This document shows, piece by piece, positions 4,848 to 5,380 of a stretch of DNA of 5,380 nucleotides. Location of the stretch: NCBI GenBank assembly GCA_934668605.1, contig CAKUNY010000141.1, forward strand, positions 1 to 5,380. The letters are read 5' to 3'. The DNA comes from an uncultured Oscillospiraceae bacterium. GTDB taxonomy: Bacteria > Bacillota > Clostridia > Oscillospirales > Oscillospiraceae. The translations under genes and the position numbers were made by a program. The stretch's first letter is position 1. Each line of letters opens with the position of its first letter. The notes below the pieces were generated by a model. The model had not been told where the DNA came from and did no database searches. It saw only the letters and a program-made list of their open reading frames with translations.

Positions 4848-5380
4848 ATGAAATACGATTTTGCAGCCATTGAAGCCAAATGGCAGAAAAAGTGGGAAGA
4901 GACGAAGCCCTACGCCGCCATCACCGGCGACCCCAGACCCAAGTTCTACGGCCTCATCGAGTTCCCGTACCCGTCGGCCGCCGGCCTTCATGTCGGCCAT
5001 CCGCGCCCCTTTACGGCGATGGACATCATCTGCCGCAAAAAGCGCATGCAGGGCTACAACGTCCTGAACCCCATCGGCTTTGACGCGTTCGGCCTGCCGA
5101 CCGAGAACTTCGCCATCAAGAACCACATCCACCCGGCGATCGTCACGAAGAAGAACATCGAAAACTTCACCCGCCAGCTCAAGATGCTCGGCTACAGCTT
5201 CGACTGGGATCGCGTCGTCGACACGACAGACCCCGAATATTATAAGTGGACGCAGTGGATCTTCCTCCAGATGTACAAGCACGGCCTGGCCTACAAGACC
5301 ACCATGCCCGTCAACTGGTGCACGAGCTGCAAGTGCGTGCTGGCAAACGAAGAGGTCGTCGAGGGCGTGTGCGAGCGCTG
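4848..5380 (+). CDS. leuS: Leucyl-tRNA synthetase, N-terminal part (3' end outside window)
   Basis: LeuRS charges tRNA-Leu with leucine in the cytosol. The window holds 177 complete codons, about a fifth of a usual LeuRS, and is cut by the window end. The N-terminus [16 protein letters not shown] is typical. The class I HIGH motif appears as HVGH (residues 48-51) within [20 protein letters not shown]. The LeuRS block [17 protein letters not shown] (77-93) and LGYSFDWDR (114-122) follow. The [18 protein letters not shown] segment (from residue 154), with another Cys at 175, fits the LeuRS zinc-binding insertion: C158, C161 and C175 are visible, and the partial codon TG at the window end could be the fourth Cys. 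The AFGLPTEN block favours LeuRS over IleRS or ValRS. Expression should be governed by the leucine T-box upstream, which matches the inferred CUC specifier. The start at 4848 is chosen by family alignment; an in-frame start at 4620 is discussed separately. Confidence 0.95.
   Translation, partial: MKYDFAAIEAKWQKKWEETKPYAAITGDPRPKFYGLIEFPYPSAAGLHVGHPRPFTAMDIICRKKRMQGYNVLNPIGFDAFGLPTENFAIKNHIHPAIVTKKNIENFTRQLKMLGYSFDWDRVVDTTDPEYYKWTQWIFLQMYKHGLAYKTTMPVNWCTSCKCVLANEEVVEGVCER

Noticed and set aside
4581..5282. 233-codon open frame on the - strand opposite leuS and the repeat element
   Set aside because: The leuS reading has class I synthetase motifs, and the reverse frame has no identifiable domain or clear start signal.

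Overview
The window comes from a moderately GC-rich Gram-positive anaerobe. The best guess is the Bacillota class Clostridia, in or near Oscillospiraceae/Ruminococcaceae. The evidence is the ftsY-rdgB-yhbY-nadD/yqeK-lcp-rsfS-leuS gene order, a LytR-CpsA-Psr wall protein inserted among ribosome/NAD genes, and a leucine T-box leader. The taxonomic call is an inference from gene content and order; no search was run. All genes lie on the + strand.

Region 1 (1-4325) is one tightly packed, apparently co-transcribed block. It starts with the C-terminal end of ftsY (SRP receptor). It continues with rdgB (ITP/XTP pyrophosphatase), a YhbY-type RNA-binding protein with a long basic tail, a NadD-YqeK fusion, an LCP family cell-wall ligase, and rsfS (ribosomal silencing factor). 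Gaps between genes run from an 11-base overlap to about 19 bases, and no terminator or internal promoter is visible. The block mixes membrane targeting, nucleotide-pool cleaning, ribosome assembly and dormancy, NAD synthesis with Ap4A removal, and wall glycopolymer attachment.

Region 2 (4322-4594) is a regulatory module. A near-consensus sigma-A promoter has its -35 box overlapping the rsfS stop codon. It drives a class I T-box riboswitch with a readable Stem I, an inferred CUC (Leu) specifier, a hairpin before the T-box, a UGGU acceptor-binding bulge, and mutually exclusive antiterminator and terminator. With no terminator after rsfS, the T-box terminator probably also ends the upstream operon when leucyl-tRNA is charged.

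Region 3 (4595-4847) is the odd part. After the terminator come a strong Shine-Dalgarno and an ATG (4620), then about 228 bases with no in-frame stop that run in frame into the conserved leuS start at 4848. Inside this stretch are two REP-like hairpins in opposite orientation. They differ at one base pair, and in each copy the pair is kept by a compensating change. The element may be an insertion that displaced leuS from its original start, or it may encode an N-terminal LeuRS extension.

Region 4 (4848-5380) is the first 177 codons of leuS, cut by the window end. The best candidates for something new are the element between riboswitch and leuS with its in-frame start, the NadD-YqeK fusion, and the RRKQQ-repeat tail on the YhbY protein.
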